The notes under the pieces were generated by a model. That model was not told the origin of the DNA and made no database searches. It worked only from the letters and a program-made list of their open reading frames with translations. A program made the translations under genes and the position numbers. This document shows, piece by piece, positions 24,967 to 36,100 of a DNA stretch of 64,000 nt (its first letter is position 1; each line of letters starts with the position of its first letter). This stretch comes from Gymnogyps californianus (taxonomy: Eukaryota > Chordata > Aves > Accipitriformes > Cathartidae): positions 9,796,001 through 9,860,000 of the forward strand of contig NC_059478.1 in the NCBI RefSeq assembly GCF_018139145.2, read 5' to 3'.

Positions 24967-26020
24967 CAGCGATGCAGCCTAACAGGGTTTAGGTTGCTCC
25001 GTCACAAACAAATTTTCAGACACCTCGGTATGGTTACAAGAGTTAAATTTAGTGCTCTCTAGTAGTCTTTTATTTTGAAGCAGCAGCTGAGAAGCCAACT
25101 GTTTTTTGGCAGAGCCAACCATTACCTTCTATTTGAGCCTTATTTTTAAAAAATGCTTGAATGTCTGTTCTGTTGAAGAGGAGAATGAAAGTAATCAGCA
25201 CTGAGTTTCAAACACAGTCTTTTGTGTAGTCTGTTTAAGCACCACTTATTCCCTGATGTCTTGTTTGTTTACAAAATAGCTTGGATGAAAATGGCATTCC
25301 AAAAGCAATGGTTTATTATGAATACAAGGGTAAAATTGTACTTCTGTCTTGGAACTAAGGTAAGTTCCAATATGCAGGTTGACACATGCTCTTGGAGACT
25401 ATTTTTTATGGTAAATGATCCCCATGTGTCACAGATTTTAGCTTTATGGACTAGCTGCACACAGAGACCTTGTCAGGCAGATGAACACAAGGCCAACAGA
25501 TGGACTGGAAAAGGATATTCTGAGTTACGTTGTATCTTCTGACTATTGCATTAATCAGTCATCTTCACAGATTACTTTTTCTATTTGAAAGGCACTTCAA
25601 AAAGTAATTAATATTTTTAGAGTACTTTTAAAATACTGTAAGATTTTGATATAATTGCTCCTGTATTCTATTTTTCAAAAGTACCTAATTTTCTATTTCT
25701 GTTATCTGTTATGTAGTGGCAGAATTCTGTACTTAGTAAACATGCATGGTTAGCTGAACACCTCAAGATTTTGATAGAGGAAATCTTGGTTTCATTACCT
25801 TCTGTTTTGTATAGGGCAAATGGACTTTTGTGTAGAGTAAGGGAATAAGTTTAGAGGCATAGGAAATTAAAATTTTATAAGAGTTTCTACCCACCAGGGT
25901 TGATGAATCAGACTGACTTCAAAGAGAAATGAAGTTTTCATGTCTTCTGCTGTTTTCAGTTTTTCTTATGTTTAAAGGGGTGGGAGCTTTCATGTATCTC
26001 TCTCTCTCATATACTGCATC
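24967..26020. other. Non-coding stretch with a (TC)6 run
   Basis: No gene is confirmed. A (TC)6 microsatellite lies at 25997-26008. A possible exon at 25280-25359, framed by an AG and a consensus-matching donor, is discussed under findings. The rest is unique sequence. Confidence 0.7.
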
Positions 26021-26072
26021 TGATCCAAAGCTGATCAAAGTCTTAGTTAATTTCAGTAGACGTTAAAATCAG
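26021..26072. repeat. Probable ancient palindromic amniote repeat
   Basis: TGATCCAAAGCTGATCAAAG is followed by CTTAGTTAATTTCAGTAGA and CGTTAAAATCAG. This fits the recalled layout of an old repeat in which a 'gatccaaagcc' arm faces a mirrored 'ttcaatgggc-ttggatcag' arm through a short centre. About 50 bases are recognisable. The name and class (MITE-like) are from memory and uncertain. Confidence 0.5.
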
Positions 26073-28742
26073 TTTTACTAATTGCTGGTAGGAAAAGATG
26101 GGATTTTCAGCCACCTGAAAAGTGCGTAACTTCCATCAAGGTCTTATGGAAATCGACAATGAAATACGTATTTGTGCATCAGTTCCATTAATAGTCAGCA
26201 GAGTGAATTACTTCTGAAGGAATATAGCTACAATATATCTAAATGAATTGCATGCTTTTTTTACCTGTGTCGTCCAAGGCCATGTTATATCTGAATAGTT
26301 AGCTGTACAACTGAAGAGTGTCTTCAGCAAATGCACAAACTTTCTGGAAAAGAAAAAGCAAGTTTTTAAACTTTTAACAATGTATAAACTCTTTTTCCTG
26401 CACTAAGTATGGCATTTTGTTTCTTTGCTGACTGTCAGAGTCCACATACAACATGATTTTTAGGTTAGCTTATGACAAATTACTGTATAAATCACAGAAA
26501 GTAGAGAGGGCAAGATATAAAGCTCAGGTTTATAAGAGCTTGTCATCATGGTAGAAATGAAGTCTTGTGGTTGAAAAGCCAACTGTGACTCCCTCCAGCA
26601 CACGTGACCCCTCCAGCTTGTCTATACTTGTTGTAAGATTAGTCTTTATTTTGCCCAGGGGAGAGACACGATGTGTGTGTTCCGACAGCTGCTCCTATAA
26701 GCAGTGTGAGGCATTACAAGAGGAGGAAAGAGGAAAGGTTTTTCTTTGTAGTAAATGGATTAAAAACTTGAGCTACAAAAACAGTTATTAAAAAATAATT
26801 TGATGAACATTGGTAGTAAAGGAAAAAGAATACACCCATATACTGTGTTTTCAACCACTTTGAAATACATGTGGCTGTTACTTTCTGTTACAACTGAATT
26901 TACTGCATAACTCATTAATGTCCTTTAACTGTGACTAATAGGAAATCATGTTTATTCAGGACCTCTATGGCCTCTGTCCAAAGTGATAATAAGTATGCCA
27001 TCTGTGATAGTAATTTGTGTGATGTATACATATATGACCAGAGAACTGGAAGGATAATAAAACGTGTTGCTTTTGCATAGATTCAAGAATATGTATTTGA
27101 TGGCAGGGTGACTTTCTGCTGCTGTCAAGTTGAAATGAAGTCAAGCCTGATGTCTGAATGACTTTGCTCTGTTAACACTTCCCTGAGGTACTGCAACCTG
27201 TCCTGGGCTGAAATTTGGATTAGTTCACAGATGGCTCTACTAGTTCCATGTTAATAATTCCTGGACCTAGGTCTGAATAGGAAGGTTCAGATAGAATAGG
27301 GATTGTGATTTGAAAGAGGTAGATGGAAGTGCTCTCAAATGACACCTACAGAATATTTTTCATGGATTTGAATTACTTATGTCTGTTTCTCTGGACACTA
27401 AATTTGTTCTCTCATAAAAGATGAGTGTATTTCCTTCCACTTAAAAGTATCAAACTGTCACAACATTTTAAAAATTATGTGTAAACATGCTGTACATCAG
27501 AATGTTTCAGAACACAGGTGAAAAATCAAAGTAGAATACAAAAGAAAGTTGTACAGTGAGCAGGGACATAGAAGTGGAAAATATTTTAACATATTCAGGG
27601 AAATAGAGTTTTGTTTGGGTTTTGGCTTTTTTTTAAAGAAAAGGACTGTTGCAATTAGTCACACAGTTAATGTGAAAGCCTGTGGAGTAATAAAGCCAAG
27701 TAACCTGAGTTTGTTTTTGCTTTTAGATCAGTAAAATTCATTGTGTATGTGAAAAAATGAGTCAGAAATGATCAAAGCAATGCTGATGTAACCGTACTGT
27801 TCATAAACAAGACTGTGGATAGAGAAGTTTGGGCATTTTTAACCGTTTGAAATATGTGGTTTGGATTCTTTTGCTTGATTGCAAATCAGAAGGTTCATTC
27901 TAATACATTGCCTCCATTGGCAATCTGATTCCTTCAAGTAGTTGCAGACCAGGTACTGTTAGCCCAGTTTTACTGTTTTTATACCACTATGTTAAGCAAG
28001 CATATGTTACTATTTCACTTCCTACCCTAGATCAAACAGACTTACGATACATCTAGGTATAAGGAAAACAGGCAGTGTTTCACAAATAGGTCTTCATGCT
28101 ATGCTGTTTTAGCCTTAACCATAACAATGTGTCCAAAACCTGTATCAAAAGTAAACAAAGGCAGTGATTGATGTAGCCCTCTTTACAGTCCTGTGGTCCA
28201 TGCAGGATCACCAAAAAAAGAATTTTTCTTCTCCTTAAAATTCTTAGCTTTTTCAAAATAAGACGTACCTGTAAAATTAAACAGAAGCGGGTAAATGACA
28301 TGTACTAAGCTTTCCAAAGGCTGCTCAAATGATCGCGGTCACCTTCTGTGAATTGTACTCAAAAATAAGCATTAATCTCTTTTAGGTTCATAAAATTGTT
28401 TGTTTCTCATCTTTCTGGGGCTAAGATGGAACATGAATCATGCGCATGAGCTTAAAGTCATGACTGTCCTCTATCTGCTACAGTGCAGAGGGATAGTACC
28501 CTCATTCTAAAGCACAGCTCTTAATCTCTATCTGGAGCAGAGATATTTGCATTGTTGTGTGCTGCTTCTCTGCTTCTCCAGCCTCTTATCTTTCCAGCCA
28601 GCCGTAGCCTCATATTTAATCAACCTAATGATTTCCACCTTGATAACTTCCACATCTTCTGGGTGCGTACTCCAGCAAGTATTTTCACAGTACAACTCCC
28701 CGTTTCTCCTCCTCTTTGAGGATACGGCTACTATTGAGTGAT
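26073..28742. other. Non-coding stretch
   Basis: No gene is confirmed. A minus-strand acceptor-like site followed by 27 open codons and a stop (28183-28268) is discussed under findings. The remainder has no recognisable element. Confidence 0.7.
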
Positions 28743-28776
28743 AGTCTAACCAGATTAAAGCTAATCTGGTTAGACT
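28743..28776. repeat. Perfect 15-bp inverted repeat (hairpin)
   Basis: AGTCTAACCAGATTA (28743-28757) and its exact reverse complement TAATCTGGTTAGACT (28762-28776) are separated by a 4-base loop AAGC. The stem is perfect but ends sharply at both sides. It is too short for a typical microRNA precursor, and no following U-run or gene makes it a terminator. It could be a recent palindromic duplication or a remnant of a terminal-inverted-repeat element. Confidence 0.9.
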
Positions 28777-28869
28777 CTACATGTTTTCCACATCTGGAAG
28801 TATTTCTCTTTTCTGGTCTAGTATCAGTGCAGTGGGCTGTTAGTGAAGGTTACTACAGCCCTTTTTCCC

Positions 28870-28930
28870 CCTTATATTTAGCAGATCTAGTTCCTTATAT
28901 TTTTCCTTATATTTAGCAGATCTAGTTCCT
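28870..28930 (+). repeat. 35-bp-period tandem duplication
   Basis: A 26-base unit beginning CCTTATATTTAGCAG and ending TAGTTCCT occurs twice without mismatch (28870-28895 and 28905-28930). A 9-base T-rich spacer separates the copies. Exact identity implies a young event. It lies about 95 bases after the 15-bp hairpin. Confidence 0.9.
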
Positions 28931-30957
28931 GAAGATAACCAGACTAGAAATTACTGTTTTAGGCAATTCTTTCATTGTTTACCCCCGATGCAGTACCTAC
29001 ACCTACCTTCTTGGAGAACTGCAATTCATTTGAAAGGGGTAACATTTCTGTTGTCTCTCTCTTAAGGGACTAATACATCATCTGTGGAATCACTGAACAG
29101 GTCTAAGAATATCTGTATCTTCTTTCCAGACGGACTCCTGTGTTCTGCCACTACCTAACACTGCATGTCTTTGTCAGAAGAGCTTGAAACACAGCAGAAT
29201 TCCTGAGTACTTACTACCAACTGACTGGTTCCAAGAGCAGTCTGAAGCAATGGGAGCCCCTACTTCCATCTGTTACACTAGCATGTGTAAGCACACACAT
29301 AGCCCACTTCTATGCCCCCCCGCATTGTTTAGATTTTTTGGTTGTTTTTCTGCTTCATTTATGGATGGTCAGTGTGATTCTTGTGACTGTTCCTTGTGCT
29401 AGGATTAGTGGACAAAAGCCTTGGTATAATCCTGGTTTATAAAAACAAACCAACCAAAAAACCCCTTGTCTATCCAGCCCATGGAACTGAAGTACCTGGG
29501 ACTGACTGTTGAGCACCATCTCTTGGTGGCCTTGTTTCACCCCTGCAGAAGCTAGTAGAAAAGTGCCATGGATGCCTGTGAGCTTCAGGTCTGCCCCTGT
29601 CACTAAAACTTTCCTTTTTCACAGGAAATTATTGTTTAACATTAACTATAGCATTTCAGTGGTTGATTTTCTAGCAGCAACAATTGCAACAGATGTTTTT
29701 ATCACATGAGTTGACAAAATTTGGATTAGGCTGGAAACATTTACAGCCAACATTATTGACGCTAATAAAAAATGCAGCTGCTCAGTACCTGAAAATCCTG
29801 GATTATGGTATGTAGTGCCTAGCTTTTATTGCCTGGCTCTGGAAACAGAACATTATAGGATCACAATCCATGAAACTTTATCAAGTTATGGAAAGAATCA
29901 GGGTCAGTCCTACAGTCTTCGAAGTCATTTGTCTAGTTTATGAACTCCTGCTTTTCACATGACTGAGTTGCCCACTTGTGGCTGGAAGTCTGAATGTTAG
30001 GGAGTAGCTGAGGACTCTAGCTGGAAGTAGTTAGTGTGGGTGCCACCTATAACATCCCAGAGGATGCTGTGTCTCCCTCTCCTCACCCTGCCATCCCCAC
30101 CCTGCCCCGAAGCTGAAACCAGGAGCCCTTCCAGAAATTATTATGGTTATGGTGGTAATTTTTACACTTTTTAGTGAAACTGAAACTGTGTGTCTGATCT
30201 TGAAAAAGTGACAGGCTTATCTGTTCGGTAAGACGGATGAAAAAAATGACATTGAAAACATTTTTCTAGTGAAAAACTCAGCTTTCTTTTCAGGCGAAAT
30301 AGGAATGTTTTGCCTGCAATGTTTTGTTGCCTGTTGAGCAAACAGCATTTGATTATATTGTCTAACCAGACAGCCACAAAATTTCTAGACATTTACTAGC
30401 CTCAAGAAGAAAAATAATCTGTCTTTAAAATCTTCCTTTAGGCTAATGCTGCTTCTCTCACACTCAGAATTCCTAATCTTCATCATTATAATTAGAGGGG
30501 AAATTGTTTTGGTGAGAATGAGACAGACACAGAAGACTCAGTGTCTGCGCATACAGTACCTGCTACATGATCCGCACAGCGTTGCACAATCACTTGATGG
30601 AACAGTAAGATTAAAGGAAAGTGGATCCTCAGTGACGTTTTAGAAGTACCGTATGATTTTTCACACATGCACCCCAAGTTTAGTTCTAAGTCCATTTGTG
30701 GTCCCTCAGTATCTGATAACATTGGTCTCCTGTTTCAAAAATGAATCAAGAGGTGAACAACTGCAAGGAATGCTTTTATGTCTTCTGCTTAATGGAAAGC
30801 AAATCGCTGTGAATAGAAATTAGAGTTTTGTTAGTTGTGCCCCAGGACTGTTCTGTGTACCGCAGCCAATGTGGCAATCTGCAGTTGTGTTTACTGTTTC
30901 CCAGCGCTCCCATACTTGGCCTTAGCCTGATATTCCCCCTGTGCTAATTAGCTAGAG
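28931..30957. other. Non-coding stretch
   Basis: No gene or mobile element is recognised. Overlapping open frames of 60-80 codons on both strands near 29.2-29.7 kb have no family match. A pyrimidine-rich, GC-richer patch lies at about 30.06-30.13 kb. Confidence 0.7.
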
Positions 30958-31040
30958 GGTGGACTTGGTAGTGTTAGGTTAACGGTTGGACTCGATGATC
31001 TTAAAGGTCCTTTCCAACCTAAAAGATTCTATAATTCTAA
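30958..31040 (+). mobile_element. CR1 LINE 3' terminus
   Basis: This is the diagnostic avian CR1 3' end in plus orientation: GGTTGGACTCGATGATCTTA, then AAGGTCCTTTCCAACCT, then short direct repeats of the ATTCTATA/ATTCTAAG type in place of a poly(A) tail. The fragment is about 80 bases, severely 5'-truncated as is usual for CR1, and moderately diverged. It is the strongest single indicator that the window comes from a bird. Confidence 0.95.
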
Positions 31041-32497
31041 GAGGCTAGCTAATGTCATCTTCCATGCTTCCTATCCTGAACGTTACCTTTACATGCATGT
31101 AAGTCTTTTATGGTTTCTTAATGTTGCTTAGATAATTTCATCACATACCAGAGCAAGAATGAATATCTTCCCTTAGGAAAGATAACAGCAATAATGATAA
31201 CTTATGTTTATGACAATCTATGATAAAGTTAATTGTTTTTCCAATGTTCTGGCTTTGTTCACAAACAATATAGTTTTTAATGATGTAAAGAAGACTTGGG
31301 GATGATTTAAAACTTTTGGAGCTGTGACAGTGCTGACCCCTACTCAGTGCATAGCTGAGATTCCCTAAGCACTGTTTGTTTCAAATTCAGTAAATGCTGA
31401 TGTCTTTGAAATTCACAATCAAAGTCAGTCTTGCCTAGCTCTTTCTGTCTTGTTAGACTGAAATGGTATAAGAATACTTAGGGTAACAAATCATTTAGAA
31501 ACAGAATTTTCTGTGTTTCACATTGAACAGGCATCTTTAGTTATCTATATCAAAACAACTGATAGACAGCAACTTCAGAACAAACTCAAACTAAGGTCTT
31601 TTTTATTCACTTTTCTCTAATAATGTATGAACTGAATTATGTATCAACTGCATGATATTCTTACTTGATCATCACAAAGTTTTATCTTTGTCATAATTAG
31701 TTTTAAAATCTGTGCTTCTAGTTCTAAAAGGGTATTTTAAGTGCCAAAACTACTTTATCTGAAACTATCAGGATCACTTCTTCACATCTGTGACCTTGTC
31801 CTCTTGAGATTTTTCTTAATCATTTTCCTCTTCTATCAGGCAGTCAAATGCTTAAGTATCTGTGTTTGTATATTTCATCAATACCTCATTCTCCCAAGTG
31901 ATTGCTGGCTTTCAGAATAGATGGAAAAATACTGAAAGCTGAATACTCGGAGAGAGACAGACAGTGTTCATTCTTTGCAACATCCTTTCCTCAAACACTT
32001 TAGTGGTTCTGTTGAAACACTTTTCATTTGCTCTTTGTGTGAACTGAATCTTGGGAATCTTACCATGTTTAATATTAATCGATGTTAGAGCATTTTGTTA
32101 ACAGTATTGTCGTTACAGACGAATTTTATTTTAATTTCTGAGTTTGGTGCCAGCTGTTTTCTGGAAAATTTACCTTATAGATGGAATTTCTTTCTGTTAA
32201 TTTTCAGGGCAGAAGTAGAATATTTTTTTTTATGTTTCTTTTTATTTATTGTGGTGTCCTTGAGAAGAAGAGCTGTGTGTACAACAGACCTGACCTTGTC
32301 TTTGTACTCTGATAATAAGGAAACCTTATTTAAAATTGGTCATGATCTTTGTTCTCTGGAGATTAGAATCTTTCAGATGCATGAAGTTCATTTTGGAGTA
32401 ATTAAATTCATAAGGATTTTTCTGAACATATGGTGGAATTGCAGCTTTTTTATTTGAGTTATGCTCTTGAATGTGAACCCTTCCTGGCTCCAGATTT
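31041..32497. other. AT-rich non-coding stretch
   Basis: No gene or recognisable repeat is seen. A plus-strand open frame of 120 codons (32095-32457) is rich in F, L, I and hydrophobic codons because of T-rich DNA and has no family match. Confidence 0.75.
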
Positions 32498-32627
32498 ACA
32501 GCAAGGAGAGGAATGGTATCACTATTGCTTGTGGTGTAGCACCTGACTCCATTGTAATTGAGTCATGCAGACAGGTAGGTAAGGGGTCTATGCGTGAGAG
32601 AGGGTGTGATTTAACAGCAAGGAGAGG
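32498..32627 (+). repeat. 14-bp direct repeats flanking 102 bp
   Basis: ACAGCAAGGAGAGG occurs exactly at 32498-32511 and 32614-32627. The arrangement resembles a target-site duplication around a 102-base insert. However, the insert has no poly(A), tRNA-like or terminal-repeat structure that I can see, so an ordinary local duplication is equally possible. Confidence 0.7.
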
Positions 32628-32739
32628 GAGAAGAAACAAAAGAGTGAAGAGACCTGCTTGAGAATTACACTGCAGGTTGATAACAAAAATGGGAATTCAT
32701 CTTATCCCTCGTGACACTAACTCACTCTTTATCTACAAA

Positions 32740-33190
32740 ATGCCGTTGGCTGTCAAGTTCAGAGCACAAGCCCTCTCCTGGGGATTTGGGCCACCTTTGA
32801 TATAGCACAGCTCTACAGCCTTGAGGATCCTCAGCGGGGACCTGCCCCTTCTTTGCCAGGGGCTGCTTTTAAGCTCTGGTTCTTGCTCTTGGTCTCTGCC
32901 TGAGCTATGCTGCAGGTGTGCCTGTGCCCAGTCTTGTACCTCCCTGATTCTGATGCTGATTCTGACCCAGACCTGCCCCATCACTACAGGTGTGCCTGAC
33001 AGTCTGGACAGTTGGCAGAACCTCGTAACCATCACTGGACCTGCCCTGCATGCCTTGCTTGGGTCCTGTGGGACTGCAGCTTCGTCGCTGAGGGCACAGC
33101 CCTGCCTGCCTTGCTGTGACTTTGGGCTCCCACCTTGCTTTCCCTTACAAAACAGTCTGCCCTTGCTGCTCCTTGAAATTGTCTTCCTTT
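32740..33190. other. GC-rich block of unknown origin
   Basis: Base composition shifts clearly to GC-rich, with recurrent CTGCC, CCTTG and CTGACC words, against AT-rich surroundings. Both strands carry long open frames over the same bases: 179 codons on minus (32733-33272), the longest in the window, and 129 codons on plus. Neither translation matches a family I recognise, and both look low-complexity. The block may be a decayed dispersed repeat or LTR fragment. I see no terminal repeats or target-site duplication, and it lacks the CpG density of a CpG island. Confidence 0.55.
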
Positions 33191-36100
33191 TTGTAGATGG
33201 TTGTATATAAGATGCAAAAACAGCAAAACAAAAATACCCTGCTGGAGGCAACTTCAAATGTATGTACTGCAAAAGAAATTTTTCTTTCTCTGTTTAGATA
33301 TTAGCCTATGTTGTGATGCAGAGAAATTTTAAATTTGTCATCTTCGTTTATTGCCTTCTTGCATTAGTTTACTTGCCCTGCTTTTTCTCTAAAGTAAATG
33401 CTGTCTCTGTGTCTGTCTCTTCACTGCCAGCCTCATCACTGCTGGACAGCATTTGATCAGAATAAAAAACCAGAATGAGATTTTAAAGGGAAGTTAAGGG
33501 TTTACCCCTTAATAGATCACTTTTTGGTATTGCTAATTTAACAGCATTGTGCAATGTAATTGACGATCAAGAGATTGTTAAACCAGATCAGATTTTGGTT
33601 AGATTGTATTTGTGTGCCTATGGTTTATGATCCCTATGTTACAGAGTGGAAACAGTCATAGAGTTCGGAGTGAAAAGGGAGTGCATAATTTTGTAGTATC
33701 AGATGAGCATAGTATCCTTATATGTAGCTGCTGAACTAAATCCTTTTAAAATATTGTTTGAATTTAGGATTTTGTGCTAGTGAGAAAAGCAGTATCTAAT
33801 TTCGAAAAAGAAAAGGTGGTTGAAGAGAGCTTCCTCTGCAAAGAAACTGGGGCACTCTAATCTGCATGCACTAGTTTTTCTACATGAGAAATGTATAAAG
33901 GATTTTCCACTTTCTGAACTGTCAGTTAGATCCACACTGAAACATTTTGGCAGTCGCTTCCTGTATGGTTCGTCATATGTCTCCTTGATGATTTCTCACT
34001 CTATGGAGGAAGGGGTGAGTGAGGAGGAACTAATAAACGTTAACTTAAAAAAAAAATTCTCAGTGTATGTCATTTAGAAATGTCACACACCTTGCAAAAA
34101 GTATGTTATCTTTTAAGTAAGGATCCTGCAAGGCAGTGTGGGTGGCAGTAGAGATTCTGCCACTGCTACGTAAGTGCACTTGCAAGGCAGAATCTGTATT
34201 GATTGTAATCATTCCCATAAAAAAATAAAAATAAGCTTTTCAGACTGCGTGTGATTATCAGGAATGCTAGCTTGTTGATGCTTCTGAGCAGATTCCCCTG
34301 GAGGATAAAATACACGGTGGAAAGCTGCCAGGAAAGGACATCACTAAAGTGGTTAAGTTGGCAAAGCTGTTCTTATGCCACCTACTCCTCTGTGAAACCC
34401 TGTCAGGGAAACCAGATTGTATTTGCAGAGAGGTTTCTGTTAGCAGAGACTTTTACTTTATGCTCTAAATAGTGTTAGTTAATGATGAAGTTTCTGAAAG
34501 ACCAGCTAGGATTGACTGATTTATAGAGGAAACTAAGGTTTCCTATAGGATCTCATCTTTTTTTTCCATTTAATTAAAGGATCATTTCCATTTTTTTATA
34601 GACTAATGCAGTTATCAGACGATGCTCACAGAATGGGTCAGAACCACTTAAAACTGCTGGCTTCTCCTTTGTGTGCTGCTGTCATGCATTAGAAGAGCCC
34701 TGAATCCCTCTGCAAGGTGCTAAATTGTTATTTAGGATGTATATAAAATAATTCTCAAGTATGGTAGTTCTAATCCATGGTGGTACAACCAGCTGAAAAA
34801 ATAATTCAAAAATAACTGTCTTAAACTACAAAAGGCTAAGCACTTCAGTTATCTCACCAGGCATGCAGCAATAGACTTGAGTTTACTTCCATGGGCTTCG
34901 TACAGAAAGCTCAGGTTCCATTTGTTTACAACTGTTGATAGTTTTGGGTACCTGCATACAGGTTTCTAAACTTTGTAACTTCTTTTTTATAAAAACATTT
35001 TAAAGCAATGAGGCCTTGAATATTGCTTTTATCTTGTAAAGTAAGCAAACACTTAGTGAAGGAAATTAGAGTTGCTTTGGCAAGCTTGTAAAAGACCTTT
35101 ATAGTATAGTGAGCCATAATTCTCTGGCCCTTTTGCTGATAACATTTTATCAGAAATATTTATTTCATAGTTGGTAGAGGAGCACTGTGAGGTCACTTTT
35201 AACTGTTCCTTTTTTAATGTTCCTATGACCTATGCAGATTTCTCCACCTAATCTCTATTTCCTAATTTTTTAGCTGTATATTGTACAGTCTTTAAAAATT
35301 TGAGATTTCTTCAAAAATACAGTCCCTTATCATTCAAGTTAAATGAGCTTCTCTGCAGAACCACTAGGATTGAAACATTGAATCCCTATGGAATAGTGCA
35401 ATATTACAAATACAAGGATGTCTTTTTTTTTTTTTTTTTGCAGTGATCGCATGCTCTGCAATTTGAGGTACCCTCTACTTTTCACTTTTTCACTGTATTG
35501 TATCTTTATATGATAGTTTAGTACATTAATGAGTGAAAGACTGAGGAATACATCCCAAAATAAGAAACTATTAGCCTGCTGCCTCAGCCTCTAAGTAGGT
35601 TGTCCAGAAGATACCAATAGTATCATAAAAGTGTATCTCAGCAGGTATGAACTGTTACTTTTCCATTCACTGCAGTTACGATTTTCATCAGCTGAAGACT
35701 TTTTCTGAAGTGTTCAGGATAATCTAGATTCCTTTTAAAGAGATAAAAAGGAATCTAATAGACCCAAAACTAACTCATTAGCTCAGATTATTTTTGTTTA
35801 TATTTCTGCAGAAAATTTTCAACCAGTATGAAGCTGACACAGCAAATAGCTAGTTCAAGATGCATCAAAATTTTCCATAGATGTGTATACTGGGGAAAAA
35901 AAATAAATACAGCAGCACAATTTGAAAGGCTTCCCTGTCTCCAAAATGTCTTCAAACATCATCTAAAGATCTCTTCTTTTCAAAATGAAGAATATCTAGA
36001 TTTTATAGTAATGCTTTCAATCTGCTCATCTTAAACTGCTTTCCAGAGAAATGTAAAATTTATTTTTTTCCCTAAAGGATATTAGAACTGCAGAGGTCAA

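Noticed and set aside
28743..28776. Hairpin as a microRNA gene or transcription terminator
   Set aside because: The 15-bp stem is too short for a microRNA precursor, and there is no U-run or upstream gene. It is kept only as a structural repeat.
32733..33272. 179-codon open frame on the minus strand as a gene
   Set aside because: It overlaps a 129-codon open frame on the opposite strand in GC-rich repeat-like DNA, resembles no known protein and has no promoter or splice context.
35423..35465. T17-GCAG followed 24 bases later by GAG|GTACCC as a micro-exon
   Set aside because: The tract is a plain homopolymer, the donor is weak, and 24 bases give no testable protein signal.
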